Source: JAZKID01 sp965247525 (GTDB taxonomy: Bacteria; Pseudomonadota; Alphaproteobacteria; Rhizobiales; UBA4765). Taken from it: 64,000 nucleotides of DNA. The first letter of the stretch is position 1; each line of letters starts with the position of its first letter. The position numbers and the translations under genes are program-made. The notes below the pieces were generated by a model. The model was not told where the DNA came from and made no database searches. It was given only the letters and a program-made list of their open reading frames with translations. This document shows positions 24,691 to 34,128 of the stretch, piece by piece. The stretch is from NCBI GenBank assembly GCA_965247525.1, contig OZ252015.1, positions 1,798,001 to 1,862,000 on the forward strand, given 5' to 3'.

Positions 24691-26328
24691 ATGACTTCCG
24701 ATGACACGATGATTTACCTTGGCGCCAGTTTTGAAAACGGCACGCCTGCCCAACAATATTTAAATTTGCGAAGTGCCAACCGCCATGGTCTTGTCGCGGG
24801 CGCGACCGGAACCGGCAAGACCGTGACCTTGCAGATTTTGGCCGAGGGCCTTTCCAGCGAAGGCGTTCCCGTTTTTGCCGCCGACATTAAAGGCGATCTG
24901 TCAGGCCTCGGCGCCAAAGGCGTGTCAAAAGACTTTCTTGAAAAGCGCGCAAAAGACATCGGCTTTGATAGTTTCGCCTATGATGCGATGCCCGTGACAT
25001 ATTTCGACCTTTACGGCGAACAGGGTCACCCGATCCGCACCACCATCACGGAAATGGGGCCGCTGCTGCTCTCGCGCATCCTCAACCTGAACGACACGCA
25101 GGAAGGCGTGCTAAACATTGTTTTCAAATATGCCGACGACAGCAAGCTGCTTCTGCTCGACCTGAAAGACCTGCAAAAAGTGCTGGAGACCATCGGCGGT
25201 GATGCGGCCCTGCTCAGCAGTCTCAAAGCGTCTTACGGCAACGTGTCGAGCGCCAGCATCGGCGCCGTGCAGCGCCAGCTTCTCGTGCTTGACCAGCAGG
25301 GCGGCTCAAAATTTTTCGGCGAGCCCGCTTTTGATGTGCGCGATTTGTTGCAGGTGACCAATTCCGGCAAAGGCATGGTCAATATTCTCAGTGCCGAGAA
25401 ACTCAGCAATTCACCGCGCCTCTACAGCACGTTCCTTCTTTGGCTGATGTCGGAGCTTTTCGAAGTGCTGCCAGAAGCAGGCGACCTGGCAAAACCGAAA
25501 CTGGTGTTCTTTTTTGACGAGGCGCATCTGTTGTTCAATGAGGCCTCACCGGCACTGCTCGAAAAAATCGAGCAGGTTGTACGCCTGATCCGCTCCAAAG
25601 GCGTTGGCGTGTTTTTTGTCACGCAAAACCCCGCCGACGTGCCCGACAAAGTCGGTGCGCAGCTGGGCAACCGCTTTCAGCATGCGCTACGCGCGTTTAC
25701 GCCGCTGGAACAGCGCGGCGTCAAAACGGCGGCCGACACGTTTCGGCAAAATCCGGCGATCAACACGGTGGAGGCCATCACAACCCTTGGCATTGGTGAG
25801 GCGCTTGTCTCAACCCTGCAGGGCGATGGCACGCCGTCAATCGTCCAGCGCGTCAAGATCAGGCCGCCGTCTTCGCTGGTCGGGCCGATTGATGCCAGCG
25901 CGCGCCGCCAGCTGATCGACACGTCTGCGCTGTTTGGAAAATACGAAGACATGGTGGACCGCGAGTCCGCCTATGAGGCCTTGCAGGGCAAAGCGGCCAT
26001 ATCGGCGCAACAGGAAGGCGAGGCGGCCTCGGGCGGCGGTTTTTGGGGGCGGGTGTTTGGAACCGTCACAGGCCCGCGCGGCGGCGCGCATGACACGATG
26101 GGCTCGTCCATGGTGAAAAGCGTCGTGCGCACAATGTCATCAAGTGTGGGGCGGCAAATTGCAGGCGCTGTGGTTGGCGCTGTCATCGGCGGCGCGGCAT
26201 CGCGCGGGCGCACAGGCACATTTGGCGGGCGCATTGCCTCAAGCGCGATGAAGAACGCAGGCTCTGCCATCGCGCGCAATGTCACGGGGGCAGTCGTGCG
26301 CGGTGTTCTTGGCGGCCTGAAACGCTGA
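24691..26328 (+). CDS. HerA-like ATPase (DUF853 family)
   Basis: A 545-residue cytoplasmic P-loop ATPase. Walker A is GATGTGKT (about residues 37-44) and Walker B is LVFFFDEAHLLF; the sensor-like region FFVTQNPADVPDKVGAQLGNRFQHALRAFTP is typical of the DUF853/HerA-like group related to FtsK-HerA translocases. The last 100 or so residues are Gly/Ala-rich (AVVGAVIGGAASRGRTGTFG). Exact function is not known. I choose the ATG at 24691 (MTSDDTMIYLGAS) over 24667, as family similarity starts there. It is divergent from the EF-hand gene and followed by corA after 7 bases. Confidence 0.88.
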   Translation: MTSDDTMIYLGASFENGTPAQQYLNLRSANRHGLVAGATGTGKTVTLQILAEGLSSEGVPVFAADIKGDLSGLGAKGVSKDFLEKRAKDIGFDSFAYDAMPVTYFDLYGEQGHPIRTTITEMGPLLLSRILNLNDTQEGVLNIVFKYADDSKLLLLDLKDLQKVLETIGGDAALLSSLKASYGNVSSASIGAVQRQLLVLDQQGGSKFFGEPAFDVRDLLQVTNSGKGMVNILSAEKLSNSPRLYSTFLLWLMSELFEVLPEAGDLAKPKLVFFFDEAHLLFNEASPALLEKIEQVVRLIRSKGVGVFFVTQNPADVPDKVGAQLGNRFQHALRAFTPLEQRGVKTAADTFRQNPAINTVEAITTLGIGEALVSTLQGDGTPSIVQRVKIRPPSSLVGPIDASARRQLIDTSALFGKYEDMVDRESAYEALQGKAAISAQQEGEAASGGGFWGRVFGTVTGPRGGAHDTMGSSMVKSVVRTMSSSVGRQIAGAVVGAVIGGAASRGRTGTFGGRIASSAMKNAGSAIARNVTGAVVRGVLGGLKR

Positions 26329-26335
26329 CACGCCA

Positions 26336-27313
26336 ATGCTGAGATCTTATCATTGCAAAGCCAATGCGCTGACACTGATCGACGGATCAGACCCTGAGGT
26401 CTTGAGCAAAGCCGATTGGGTCGACCTTTTGAACCCGACAACGGAAGAAGAGCATTTCGTCGAAGCGCATTTTGGTATTGATGCGCCGACGCGCGAGGAA
26501 ATGCAGGAGATTGAAATCTCCAACCGTCTTTATTCCGACAATGGCACGCTTTACATGACGGCAACGGTTATTGCGCAGCTTAACAGCAAAATGCCGCAGG
26601 CCTCTCCGATCACCTTCATGCTGACGCAAGGCAAGCTTGTGACCTTGCGCTATACCGAGCCGCGCTCGTTCACGACCTTCGTTGCGCGCGCCTGCCGCCC
26701 GAACAGCGGTTACAATTCCGGCACGCTGATCATGGCCGGCCTGTTTGAGGTCATGATCAACCGCTTGGCTGACGTGCTCGAGCAGCTGGCGCTCGACATT
26801 GATGTGCTGTCGAATGATGTGTTCGATTATGATCCGAAAGTCGATGACCGCCGCGATTTTCAGGACATCATGCGCCGCATCGGTTCGAAAGGGATCGGCC
26901 TTTCGAAAATTCGAGAAAGCCTTGTCTCGATCGCGCGCCTTGCGCATTTCGTTCTCGAAACGATTGATTTTGGCAAGACCATTCATGGCGCCGAGTTGCA
27001 GAACCGGATGAAGGCGCTCGACAAGGATGTGATTTCGCTTCTCGACCATGTCACTTATTTGGGCAGCAAGACCAGCTTTCTGCTGGATGCCACGCTTGGC
27101 ATTATTAGTATCGAGCAGAACAATGCGTTTCGCGTGTTCTCGATTTTAAGCGTTGTCCTGCTGCCGCCGACACTGATCGGCGCAATTTATGGAATGAATT
27201 TCAAGCACATGCCCGAGCTTGACTGGCATTTGGGCTATCCGCTGGCGCTGTTGCTGATGCTGATCTCCGCCATCGTGCCTTTGGCCTGGTTCCGTAAAAA
27301 AGGCTGGTTATGA
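26336..27313 (+). CDS. corA: CorA-family divalent cation transporter
   Basis: A 325-residue inner-membrane magnesium/cobalt transporter. It has a large N-terminal cytoplasmic alpha/beta domain, a long helix (about 200-270), and two C-terminal membrane helices; the first ends in the signature YGMNF (LPPTLIGAIYGMNFKHMPEL) and the second is YPLALLLMLISAIVPLAWF, then a basic tail KKGWL. It lies directly after the HerA-like gene and is probably co-transcribed. Confidence 0.93.
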   Translation: MLRSYHCKANALTLIDGSDPEVLSKADWVDLLNPTTEEEHFVEAHFGIDAPTREEMQEIEISNRLYSDNGTLYMTATVIAQLNSKMPQASPITFMLTQGKLVTLRYTEPRSFTTFVARACRPNSGYNSGTLIMAGLFEVMINRLADVLEQLALDIDVLSNDVFDYDPKVDDRRDFQDIMRRIGSKGIGLSKIRESLVSIARLAHFVLETIDFGKTIHGAELQNRMKALDKDVISLLDHVTYLGSKTSFLLDATLGIISIEQNNAFRVFSILSVVLLPPTLIGAIYGMNFKHMPELDWHLGYPLALLLMLISAIVPLAWFRKKGWL

Positions 27314-27387
27314 AGCGCGTCTTGCTTTTTTGCTGCAAAGACGGAATTGCTGTTTAAAACTCACAAAGATTTGAAATGGAGACGGAC

Positions 27388-28779
27388 ATGACCGACACAA
27401 CAGCCGCGCTTTCGCATGCGGACAAGGATTTTGATGCGGCACTGGAGCGCCTCAACACGCTGCTGCGTATTCCGTCGATTTCAACCGATCCGGCATTTGC
27501 CAAGGATGTACGCAAAGCCGGGCAATGGGTGAATGAGTATCTGAAAACGCTCGGTTTTGATGTGAAGCTGTGTGAAACGCCCGGCTACCCCGTTGTGCTT
27601 GCAACTTACACCAGCAAAAGCACGGCAAAAAAACCGCGCCTGCTGTTTTACGCGCATTATGATGTGCAGCCTGTCGACCCGTTAAACCTGTGGGACAGCG
27701 ATCCGTTCGACCCGCAGATCAAAACGCTTGCCGACGGCACCAAGCAGATTGTCGCGCGCGGTTCCTCCGACGACAAAGGCCAGCTGATGACGATTGTCGA
27801 AGGCCTTGCCGCGATTTTAAAAACCTCGGGCGACCTGCCATGCGATGTCGTTCTGCTGTTCGAGGGCGAAGAGGAATCCGGCTCCCCAAGTTTAGAGCCG
27901 TTCATGAAAGAAAACGCCGCCGCATTGAAGGCCGATCTGGCGCTGGTCTGCGACACGTCGATGTGGGACAAGGACACGCCGTCAATCACCACATCATTGC
28001 GCGGGCTTGTCGGCGAAGAAATAACGCTGACCTGTTCCAGCCGCGATCTGCATTCGGGCGAATATGGTGGACCGGCGCAAAACCCGATCCGTGTTTTGGC
28101 TAAAATTCTCAGCGCACTTCACGACGACAACGGCCATGTCACCATTCCCGACTTTTATGACGGCGTGCCGGAATTGCCGCACAGCCTGCGCGCTCAATGG
28201 GCGAGCATGCCGTTCGATGAGAAAAAATTTCTTGCCGAAGTCGGTCTGACAAAAGTCGCGGGCGAAAAAGGGTTTTCAGCGCTTGAGCTTGTGTGGGCGC
28301 GTCCGACCTGCGAATTCAACGGCATCAGCGGCGGCTACACAGGAGAAGGTTTCAAAACCGTTCTTCCGTCAATCGCCCATGTCAAAGTGTCATGCCGGCT
28401 TGTTGGCCAGCAGAACCCAGAAAAAATCCGCAAAAATCTCCGTGCATTTTTTGAGCAGCGCCTGCCCGCCGATTGCAAAATCGAATTCCATGCGCATGGC
28501 GGAAGCCCCGGCTTTCAGGTGCCGATTGAAGGTGAGGCCGTAACGAAAGCCTCCGCCGCCCTTAAGGCGGAATGGGGCAGGGACACTATTCTGCAGGGCG
28601 GTGGCGGCTCCATCCCCGTTGTCGAAGCGTTTAAACGCATTTTGGGTCTTGATACGCTGATGATCGGTTATGCGCTTAAAGACGACCGCATTCATTCGCC
28701 CAATGAAAAGTACAATGTGGAAAGCTATCGCAAGGGCATCCGTTCCTGGGTGCGCGTTGTCGATGAGCTGACAAAATAA
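27388..28779 (+). CDS. M20 family metallodipeptidase
   Basis: A 463-residue zinc peptidase of the M20 (carnosinase/ArgE-DapE-like) group. Metal-site blocks are present: FYAHYDVQPVDPLNLWDSDPF (His and Asp), ARGSSDDKGQLM (bridging Asp), LFEGEEESGSPSLEP (catalytic Glu pair), LVCDTSMWDKD and, at the end, DDRIHSPNEKYNVE (His). The dimerisation lid follows DLHSGEYGGPAQNP. The start at ATG 27388 is favoured over 27376 because GGAG lies 6 bases before it. No signal peptide, so it is cytoplasmic. A perfect hairpin terminator lies just after the stop. Confidence 0.92.
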   Translation: MTDTTAALSHADKDFDAALERLNTLLRIPSISTDPAFAKDVRKAGQWVNEYLKTLGFDVKLCETPGYPVVLATYTSKSTAKKPRLLFYAHYDVQPVDPLNLWDSDPFDPQIKTLADGTKQIVARGSSDDKGQLMTIVEGLAAILKTSGDLPCDVVLLFEGEEESGSPSLEPFMKENAAALKADLALVCDTSMWDKDTPSITTSLRGLVGEEITLTCSSRDLHSGEYGGPAQNPIRVLAKILSALHDDNGHVTIPDFYDGVPELPHSLRAQWASMPFDEKKFLAEVGLTKVAGEKGFSALELVWARPTCEFNGISGGYTGEGFKTVLPSIAHVKVSCRLVGQQNPEKIRKNLRAFFEQRLPADCKIEFHAHGGSPGFQVPIEGEAVTKASAALKAEWGRDTILQGGGGSIPVVEAFKRILGLDTLMIGYALKDDRIHSPNEKYNVESYRKGIRSWVRVVDELTK

Positions 28780-28780
28780 A

Positions 28781-28807
28781 AAAATGGCCGGACAATCCGG
28801 CCATTTT
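28781..28807. terminator. bidirectional intrinsic terminator
   Basis: AAAATGGCCGGA (28781-28792) and TCCGGCCATTTT (28796-28807) form a perfect 12-bp stem with a CAA loop. It lies between the convergent peptidase and superoxide dismutase genes and works in both directions by its A and T tracts. Confidence 0.93.
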
Positions 28808-28832
28808 AAAATCGTGAATGTCGGCGGCGTTT

Positions 28833-29447
28833 TTAGGCCGCCGCTTTTTTGTCCATGCCTTCGTAAAGCTCCGCAACATGTTCCCAGTTGATGAGGTTGT
28901 CGAAAAAGGCTTCGAGATATTTTGGACGCGCATTGCGGTAATCGATGTAATAGGAATGCTCCCAGACATCGCAGCCCAGAATAGGTGTTGCACCATGTAC
29001 CAGCGGGTTTTCGCCGTTTGGTGTTTTCATCACTTCAATCTTGCCATTTTTGACAGCAAGCCAGCACCAGCCCGAGCCAAACTGCCCGACGCCTGCTGCA
29101 ACGAAATCTGTCTTCAGTTTTTCCAGTGAGCCAAAACTGTCCATGATGCCTTTTTCAAGCGTGCCTGGAAGTTTCGTACCGCCGCCGTTCGGTGTCATCC
29201 ATTTCCAGAAATGGATGTGGTTGTAATGCTGGCCGGCATTGTTGAACAGAGGCGCATTTTTTCCATACGAGGCCTTCATGACCTCTTCGACGGATTTGCC
29301 TTCGAATTCCGTGCCTTTCATCAGCTCATTGCCTTTGTCGACATAGGCCTTGTGATGTTTATCGTGGTGGAATTCCAGCGTTTCCTTCGACATGTAAGGC
29401 GCAAGCGCGTCATAGGCGTAGGGCAGTTCGGGAAGTGTGAATGTCAT
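28833..29447 (-). CDS. sodB: superoxide dismutase, Fe-type
   Basis: A 204-residue enzyme converting superoxide to oxygen and hydrogen peroxide. Metal ligands are visible: H27 (LEFHHDKHH), H77 (GQHYNHIHFWKW), and the Asp and His in GCDVWEHSYYIDYRN. The glutamine before the second ligand (NNAGQHYNH, Q73) sits where Fe-type enzymes have it. The start at ATG 29447 is supported by GAGGAG upstream. There is no signal peptide, so it is cytoplasmic. It follows the oligopeptidase B gene on the same strand with a short gap. Confidence 0.95.
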   Translation of the reverse strand: MTFTLPELPYAYDALAPYMSKETLEFHHDKHHKAYVDKGNELMKGTEFEGKSVEEVMKASYGKNAPLFNNAGQHYNHIHFWKWMTPNGGGTKLPGTLEKGIMDSFGSLEKLKTDFVAAGVGQFGSGWCWLAVKNGKIEVMKTPNGENPLVHGATPILGCDVWEHSYYIDYRNARPKYLEAFFDNLINWEHVAELYEGMDKKAAA

Positions 29448-29466
29448 TGTCGTTCTCCTCTTCTTT

Positions 29467-31596
29467 CTAATTCTCAAGCTTGGCTTGTGGTTCCGCTTTT
29501 CCTGCCATTGCAATCGCAAAAGCAAAAACGAGCGCAATGTCTTCCAGATGCTTGAAGCGGCCGGACGAGCCGCCATGGCCCGCGCTCATATTGATCTTGA
29601 GCAGGATGGGATTGTCAGACGTCGTGCGCGCACGTAACTTGGCCACCCATTTGGCCGGTTCCCAATAGGTGACGCGCGGATCGGTAAGGCCGCCAAGCGC
29701 AAAAATTGCCGGATAGGCCTTTGCCGTCACATTGTCGTAAGGCGAATAGGCGGCGATGGTTTTAAAATCCTGTTCGTTCAAGATCGGGTTGCCCCATTCC
29801 GGCCATTCGGGCGGGGTGAGGGGCAATGTGTCGTCGAGCATTGTGTTGAGCACATCGACGAAGGGCACTTCCGCAACGATGCCCGCAAAAAGCTCAGGGC
29901 GCAGATTGGCAATCGCACCCATCAGCATGCCGCCCGCCGAACCACCATGGGCAATGATATTGCCGCCGCGCGAAAACTTTTGCGCAACAAGATAATCAGC
30001 TGCCGCGATGAAATCGGTAAACGTGTTGGGCTTTTTTTCTTTCTTGCCCGCGTAATACCAGCCACGGCCTTTTTCAGCGCCGCCGCGCACATGCGCGATG
30101 GCATAGATGAAACCGCGGTCGACGAGTGACAAAGGATTGGTGCGAAAATCAGCGCCGATCGCATGGCCGTAAGAGCCATAGCCGTAAAGATAAAGCGGTG
30201 CGCTGCCATCCTGCTTGGTGTCTTTGTGCATCAGCAATGTGATGGGCACGCGCTCACCATCTTCCGCTGTCGCAAACAGGCGGCGCGACACGTAATTGCC
30301 AGCCTCATGGCCTGACGGGATTGTCTCGCGTTTTAAAAGATCGCGTTTGCGCGTGTCGAGATTGTAATCCCACAATTCGGCAGGCGTGGTCGGCGACGAA
30401 TATGAAAAGCGGCAATGCTGCGTGTCATATTCATATCCACCGCGCAGGCTTAAAGCATAAGCCTCCTCGGCAAACGCAATTTTATGCTCTTTTCCGTTGC
30501 TGCGTTCACGCACGATCACGCGCGGCAGTCCATCCGCGCGCTCCAGCCGCGTCATATGCTGCGCTGTCAGCTCGAACCCAAGACGCATGACACCGGCCTC
30601 GGCCGGAATAAGGTCGCGCCAGTTGTCGCTGTGCGGCGCATCGACTGGCGCTGTGACGATTTTGAAATCTTCTGCGCCATCGGCATTGGTATGAATATAA
30701 AGCGCATCGATCCCGTCATCGACGCTGTAAATACGTCCCGGTTCACGCGCCGCGACAAGGCGGGGCGCACCGCCGGCATGAAGGTCGATCAGCCAGCATT
30801 CCGATGTTTCGTGGTCATGGCAGTTGATCGTGGCAAAGCGCCGCGTGAGTGTCGAAGACAACGAGACAAAGAAACCGGCATCGGCCTCTTCGTAGATAAG
30901 CTGGTCCTGCTCGGCAGGCGTGCCGATAATATGTTTGTAAATAAACTGCGGGCGATGGTCGGCGTTGACGCGCACATAATAAAAGGCTGCATCGTCGTTC
31001 GTCCATACCATCGCGCCGGATGTGTTGTAGACGCGGTCGTTCAGGTCTTTGCGGGTTTTGAGATCGCGCACGGCAATTGTGTAAAATTCCGAACCCTTAT
31101 CGTCATAAGACCAGGCAAGCTGCGCATGGTCATTGTTGTGCGCCAGCGCGCCAAACTGAAAATACGCAGCGTTGCTGGCTTCGGCATCGCCGTCAATCAG
31201 CGTTTCAGACGGGCTTTCATCGGGATGAGCACCGCGCGGCAGCCGGCAGTAAATCGGGTGCTCGCCGCCTTTGCGATAGCGGCGAAAATACGCATAAACG
31301 CCGTCTGGCACCGGAACGCTGGCCTCGTCTTCCTTGATGCGCCCGCGCATTTCCGCAACAAGCGTGTCTTGCAAGGATTTATGTGGTTTCAAAAACGCTT
31401 CGCTGTAGGCGTTTTCCGCGTTGAGATAATCGAGAATGGGTTTTGGCAAAACCGACGGGTCTTTCATCACGTCTTGCCAGTTGTCGGCTTTTAGCCAGGC
31501 ATACTCATCGACAATTTCAATGCCGTGGAATGTTCTGTGAAGCGGGTGTTTGGCAGCGCTCGGCGCTGCCTGCTGTTTTGTTTTGCGCGTTAACAC
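29467..31596 (-). CDS. ptrB: oligopeptidase B (prolyl oligopeptidase family, S9A)
   Basis: A 709-residue serine peptidase that cuts short peptides after basic residues. The N-terminal two thirds form the seven-bladed propeller; the C-terminal hydrolase domain has the nucleophile in IIAHGGSAGGMLMGA, the acid in GGLTDPRVTYWEPAKW and the histidine in MSAGHGGSSGRFKHLE, in the usual order. YGYGSYGHAIGADF and IAHVRGGAEKGRGWY are family hallmarks. No signal peptide. It is one gene of a minus-strand run from msrB to sodB, with only 6 bases to msrB. Confidence 0.95.
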   Translation of the reverse strand: MLTRKTKQQAAPSAAKHPLHRTFHGIEIVDEYAWLKADNWQDVMKDPSVLPKPILDYLNAENAYSEAFLKPHKSLQDTLVAEMRGRIKEDEASVPVPDGVYAYFRRYRKGGEHPIYCRLPRGAHPDESPSETLIDGDAEASNAAYFQFGALAHNNDHAQLAWSYDDKGSEFYTIAVRDLKTRKDLNDRVYNTSGAMVWTNDDAAFYYVRVNADHRPQFIYKHIIGTPAEQDQLIYEEADAGFFVSLSSTLTRRFATINCHDHETSECWLIDLHAGGAPRLVAAREPGRIYSVDDGIDALYIHTNADGAEDFKIVTAPVDAPHSDNWRDLIPAEAGVMRLGFELTAQHMTRLERADGLPRVIVRERSNGKEHKIAFAEEAYALSLRGGYEYDTQHCRFSYSSPTTPAELWDYNLDTRKRDLLKRETIPSGHEAGNYVSRRLFATAEDGERVPITLLMHKDTKQDGSAPLYLYGYGSYGHAIGADFRTNPLSLVDRGFIYAIAHVRGGAEKGRGWYYAGKKEKKPNTFTDFIAAADYLVAQKFSRGGNIIAHGGSAGGMLMGAIANLRPELFAGIVAEVPFVDVLNTMLDDTLPLTPPEWPEWGNPILNEQDFKTIAAYSPYDNVTAKAYPAIFALGGLTDPRVTYWEPAKWVAKLRARTTSDNPILLKINMSAGHGGSSGRFKHLEDIALVFAFAIAMAGKAEPQAKLEN

Positions 31597-31602
31597 GCAG
31601 GC

Positions 31603-31992
31603 CTACGCTTTTGACACGAAGTGAAGCGCAAGTCCGTTGATGCAATAGCGAAGGCCGGTTGGCGGCGGGCCGTCTGGAAATACATGGCCCAAATGCGCAT
31701 CGCAGTCGCCGCATTTGATTTCCGTACGCTCGCGGTCAAGCTTTGTGTCTTTGTGGAGGGTCAGCGCGTGGTCGGATGCAGGCTGGAAAAAACTTGGCCA
31801 GCCGGTTCCGGAATCAAACTTGTTTTCGGACGTGAAAAGCGGCGAGCTGCAGACAACGCATTCATAAATACCATCGCGCTTTTCTTTTAGATAAGGACCG
31901 GTAAAGGCGCATTCTGTGCCGCCTTCCTGCGTGACATGAAACTGTTCTGGTGTCAGCTTGTCGAGATTGTTTCCAGCATTTTGATTGGCCAC
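31603..31992 (-). CDS. msrB: peptide-methionine (R)-S-oxide reductase
   Basis: A 129-residue enzyme that repairs the R form of methionine sulfoxide in proteins. Seen: SGTGWPSFFQP, the zinc CxxC pairs (YECVVCSSPLF and IKCGDCDAHLGHVF), and the catalytic cysteine in LRYCINGLAL. I choose the GTG at 31992 (VANQNAGNNLDK): AAGGAG lies 6 bases before it and the length fits the family; the frame is open to 32100. With sodB and ptrB it makes an oxidative-damage-related minus-strand cluster. Confidence 0.93.
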   Translation of the reverse strand: MANQNAGNNLDKLTPEQFHVTQEGGTECAFTGPYLKEKRDGIYECVVCSSPLFTSENKFDSGTGWPSFFQPASDHALTLHKDTKLDRERTEIKCGDCDAHLGHVFPDGPPPTGLRYCINGLALHFVSKA

Positions 31993-32273
31993 GAGCGTCT
32001 CCTTGCAATCTATTTTGGTCTGCCTCATGTGGCCATGAACATCAATGAAATCAAGCCCTTGCCGTGCCCCATATTTATTCAAAGACCTGAATTTTCGCAA
32101 ATACAGAGATTAACTTGCGAAAGCAGTAAAAAATGCCTATTTGATAGATAATCGACGTGTATAGACTGTTTTAGTTGAATTGACGCACAGAATTTGTCAG
32201 TATACCCGTGATGCTCCGGAAACGGCACCCGGTTTTTGTTTGTGACGTGTAAACCCTGCAGGATATTCTTTTT

Positions 32274-32702
32274 ATGACCCAGCCTTCCGAAAATGCCGCC
32301 CTTATTGAACTCGCTGCCGATATCGTTTCGGCCTATGTCAGCAATAATTCGGTGCAGACGGGCGAGCTCACGGGTCTTATCGGTGATGTGTATTCGGCGC
32401 TGCGCCGTACCGCAGGCAACAGCAATGTGCCGCAGTCGAGCGAGCCTTTGAAGCCAGCCGTCAATGTGAAGAAGTCGGTCAGCCCGGATCATATTATTTG
32501 TCTGGAAGACGGCAAGAAATTCAAATCGCTGAAGCGGCATCTGCGCACGCATTACAATTTGAGCCCTGAGCAATATCGCGAAAAATGGAATCTGCCGCTG
32601 GATTATCCGATGGTGGCGCCAAATTACGCCGAGGCACGCTCCAACCTCGCCAAGAAAATGGGCCTTGGCCAGCAGCGCCGCAAACGCAGCGCAAAGGCCT
32701 AA
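32274..32702 (+). CDS. mucR: MucR/Ros-family transcriptional regulator
   Basis: A 142-residue zinc-finger-type regulator. The DNA-binding core ICLEDGKKFKSLKRHLRTHYNLSPEQYREKW is the MucR signature; as in many MucR proteins, the second Cys of the Ros finger is replaced (CLED), leaving one Cys and the two His. A basic tail (GLGQQRRKRSAKA) follows. MucR proteins bind AT-rich promoters and repress exopolysaccharide, motility and cell-cycle genes, often including their own. The AT-rich 280 bases upstream fit autoregulation. A strong terminator follows. Confidence 0.93.
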   Translation: MTQPSENAALIELAADIVSAYVSNNSVQTGELTGLIGDVYSALRRTAGNSNVPQSSEPLKPAVNVKKSVSPDHIICLEDGKKFKSLKRHLRTHYNLSPEQYREKWNLPLDYPMVAPNYAEARSNLAKKMGLGQQRRKRSAKA

Positions 32703-32753
32703 ATTCAAGTTCGAAAATTGCAATCTGAGGTTTTAATCCCGGATGTCATCTTT

Positions 32754-32783
32754 AAAAAACGCTCCTTCGGGGGCGTTTTTTTA
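32754..32783 (+). terminator. intrinsic terminator after mucR
   Basis: AAAAAACGCTCC pairs with GGGGCGTTTTTTT around a TTCG loop. Confidence 0.9.
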
Positions 32784-32950
32784 TATCGTCACGCAAATGT
32801 GACGCGCGAAAAAAGCGTTCATCTGCAACACTGCACGCATAGGTTGTGCCGTTCAGTTGTGTTGTGCTTATCCCCGTTCCTGCGATCTGCCCTTACACTT
32901 TATAGGTATATATTCCTATAGAAACGATTCGGCGGGGAGGCCAGAGCATC

Positions 32951-33316
32951 ATGATCCACGACCAATATATCAGACCGAAAAACGCGCATGGCGACATTTA
33001 CGACATTCCATTGTCGCGTATCGAACTCCTGATCTCACATGAATTCAGGGTGTCTCTCGCGCAATTGCGCAGCACGTCGCGCGGGCTTGCCCGTGTTGCA
33101 AAGGCACGCCATGTCGCCGTTTATCTGGCGCATGTGGCGCTGGGCATTTCGCTCACAGATCTGGCGCGGCATTTCAAACGCGACCGCACCACAATCGCTT
33201 ATGCCTGCAAGATGATTGAAGACGCACGCGACAATGTCGGTTTTGATGCCCAGCTGAACAGGCTCGAAGCGCAGCTTTTGACCCTTCTTCCGGCCTCGTT
33301 CAAGGCGGCGCATTAA
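32951..33316 (+). CDS. DnaA domain IV-like helix-turn-helix protein
   Basis: A 121-residue protein whose core ARHVAVYLAHVALGISLTDL-ARHFKRDRTTIAYACKMIED matches the DNA-binding domain IV of DnaA (R-D-x-T-T-I-x-x-A signature), without the ATPase domains. Such stand-alone proteins are common in alphaproteobacteria, usually just upstream of a DUF6456 gene as here. It probably binds DNA as a regulator; a link to replication control is not shown. Its stop overlaps the next start (TAATG). Confidence 0.85.
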   Translation: MIHDQYIRPKNAHGDIYDIPLSRIELLISHEFRVSLAQLRSTSRGLARVAKARHVAVYLAHVALGISLTDLARHFKRDRTTIAYACKMIEDARDNVGFDAQLNRLEAQLLTLLPASFKAAH

Positions 33317-34128
33317 TGGAAAAAGCCGATAGCGCCAGCTGTAAGCGATTGTGCGTTGCCGTGTTGAAAATTCTGGCGCGGCAAAACGCACGCACGCAAT
33401 GTACTCATGACAAGTGCAAGATTTTCACAGATGGCAAGGCCGCGCTGCTGTGCCCGCGCGGTGTTGTGGATTTGCTGCTCAATGAAGGACTGATCTTGCA
33501 TCATGACAACGAGCTTGAAATTACGGCAGAAGGGCGTTTGCATGTTGCGCGCGCCCTTGCGGGAAATGCCGCGATGACGGCGCAGCACCGCGACATGGAA
33601 ACGCGGCAGCTTCGCGATCCGGCGGGAGACTTGCACAGCGTCTCGATCAACCTCAATGAAAGCCCTTTGGCGTGGTTGCGAAAGCGGAAGGACGCCGCAG
33701 GAAAAAGCCTGCTCAGCGACATACAATTTGCCGCAGGCGAAAAACTGCGTCACGATTTTGAGCGGGCGCAGTTGCAGCCAAAAGTGACAGCAAGCTGGGA
33801 CATGTCGCGGGCGCAGGCACAAAGCGGGCTGCCGCCGACAAGCGATTTTTCCGATGGAACTCTTGCGGCCAAAGCGCGCGTGTCAAAAGCGTTGCGCGCG
33901 ATCGGGCCGGAACTATCCGGCGTGTTGACGGACATTTGCTGCTTTCTAAAAACGCTGAGCGCGGTCGAAACGGAGCGGCGCTGGCCTGCGCGCAGCGCGA
34001 AAGTCGTGCTAACTCTCGCGCTCGACAGGCTTGGCGAGCATTACGGTTTGAGCGGCAAGCCGCACCAGCATCACGCGACAATCCGCAGCTGGGCGGACGA
34101 GGGCGCGCGTCCGTCCATTCAGTATTAA
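33316..34128 (+). CDS. DUF6456 domain protein
   Basis: A 270-residue protein, co-translated with the DnaA-like gene. The N-terminal half has a cysteine pair (CTHDKCKIF) and a winged-helix-like stretch (LICP-type strand, VVDLLLNEGLILHHDNELEI). The C-terminal domain (RVSKALRAIGPELSGVLTDICCF...RRWPARSAKVVLTLALDRLGEHYGL) is the DUF6456 module. Function unknown; the constant pairing with the HTH gene suggests a shared regulatory role. It converges with sufE, and the stops overlap by four bases. Confidence 0.82.
   Translation: MEKADSASCKRLCVAVLKILARQNARTQCTHDKCKIFTDGKAALLCPRGVVDLLLNEGLILHHDNELEITAEGRLHVARALAGNAAMTAQHRDMETRQLRDPAGDLHSVSINLNESPLAWLRKRKDAAGKSLLSDIQFAAGEKLRHDFERAQLQPKVTASWDMSRAQAQSGLPPTSDFSDGTLAAKARVSKALRAIGPELSGVLTDICCFLKTLSAVETERRWPARSAKVVLTLALDRLGEHYGLSGKPHQHHATIRSWADEGARPSIQY

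Noticed and set aside
30484..31494. 336-codon plus-strand ORF opposite oligopeptidase B
   Set aside because: Shadow of a well-supported gene on the other strand with no recognisable protein features.
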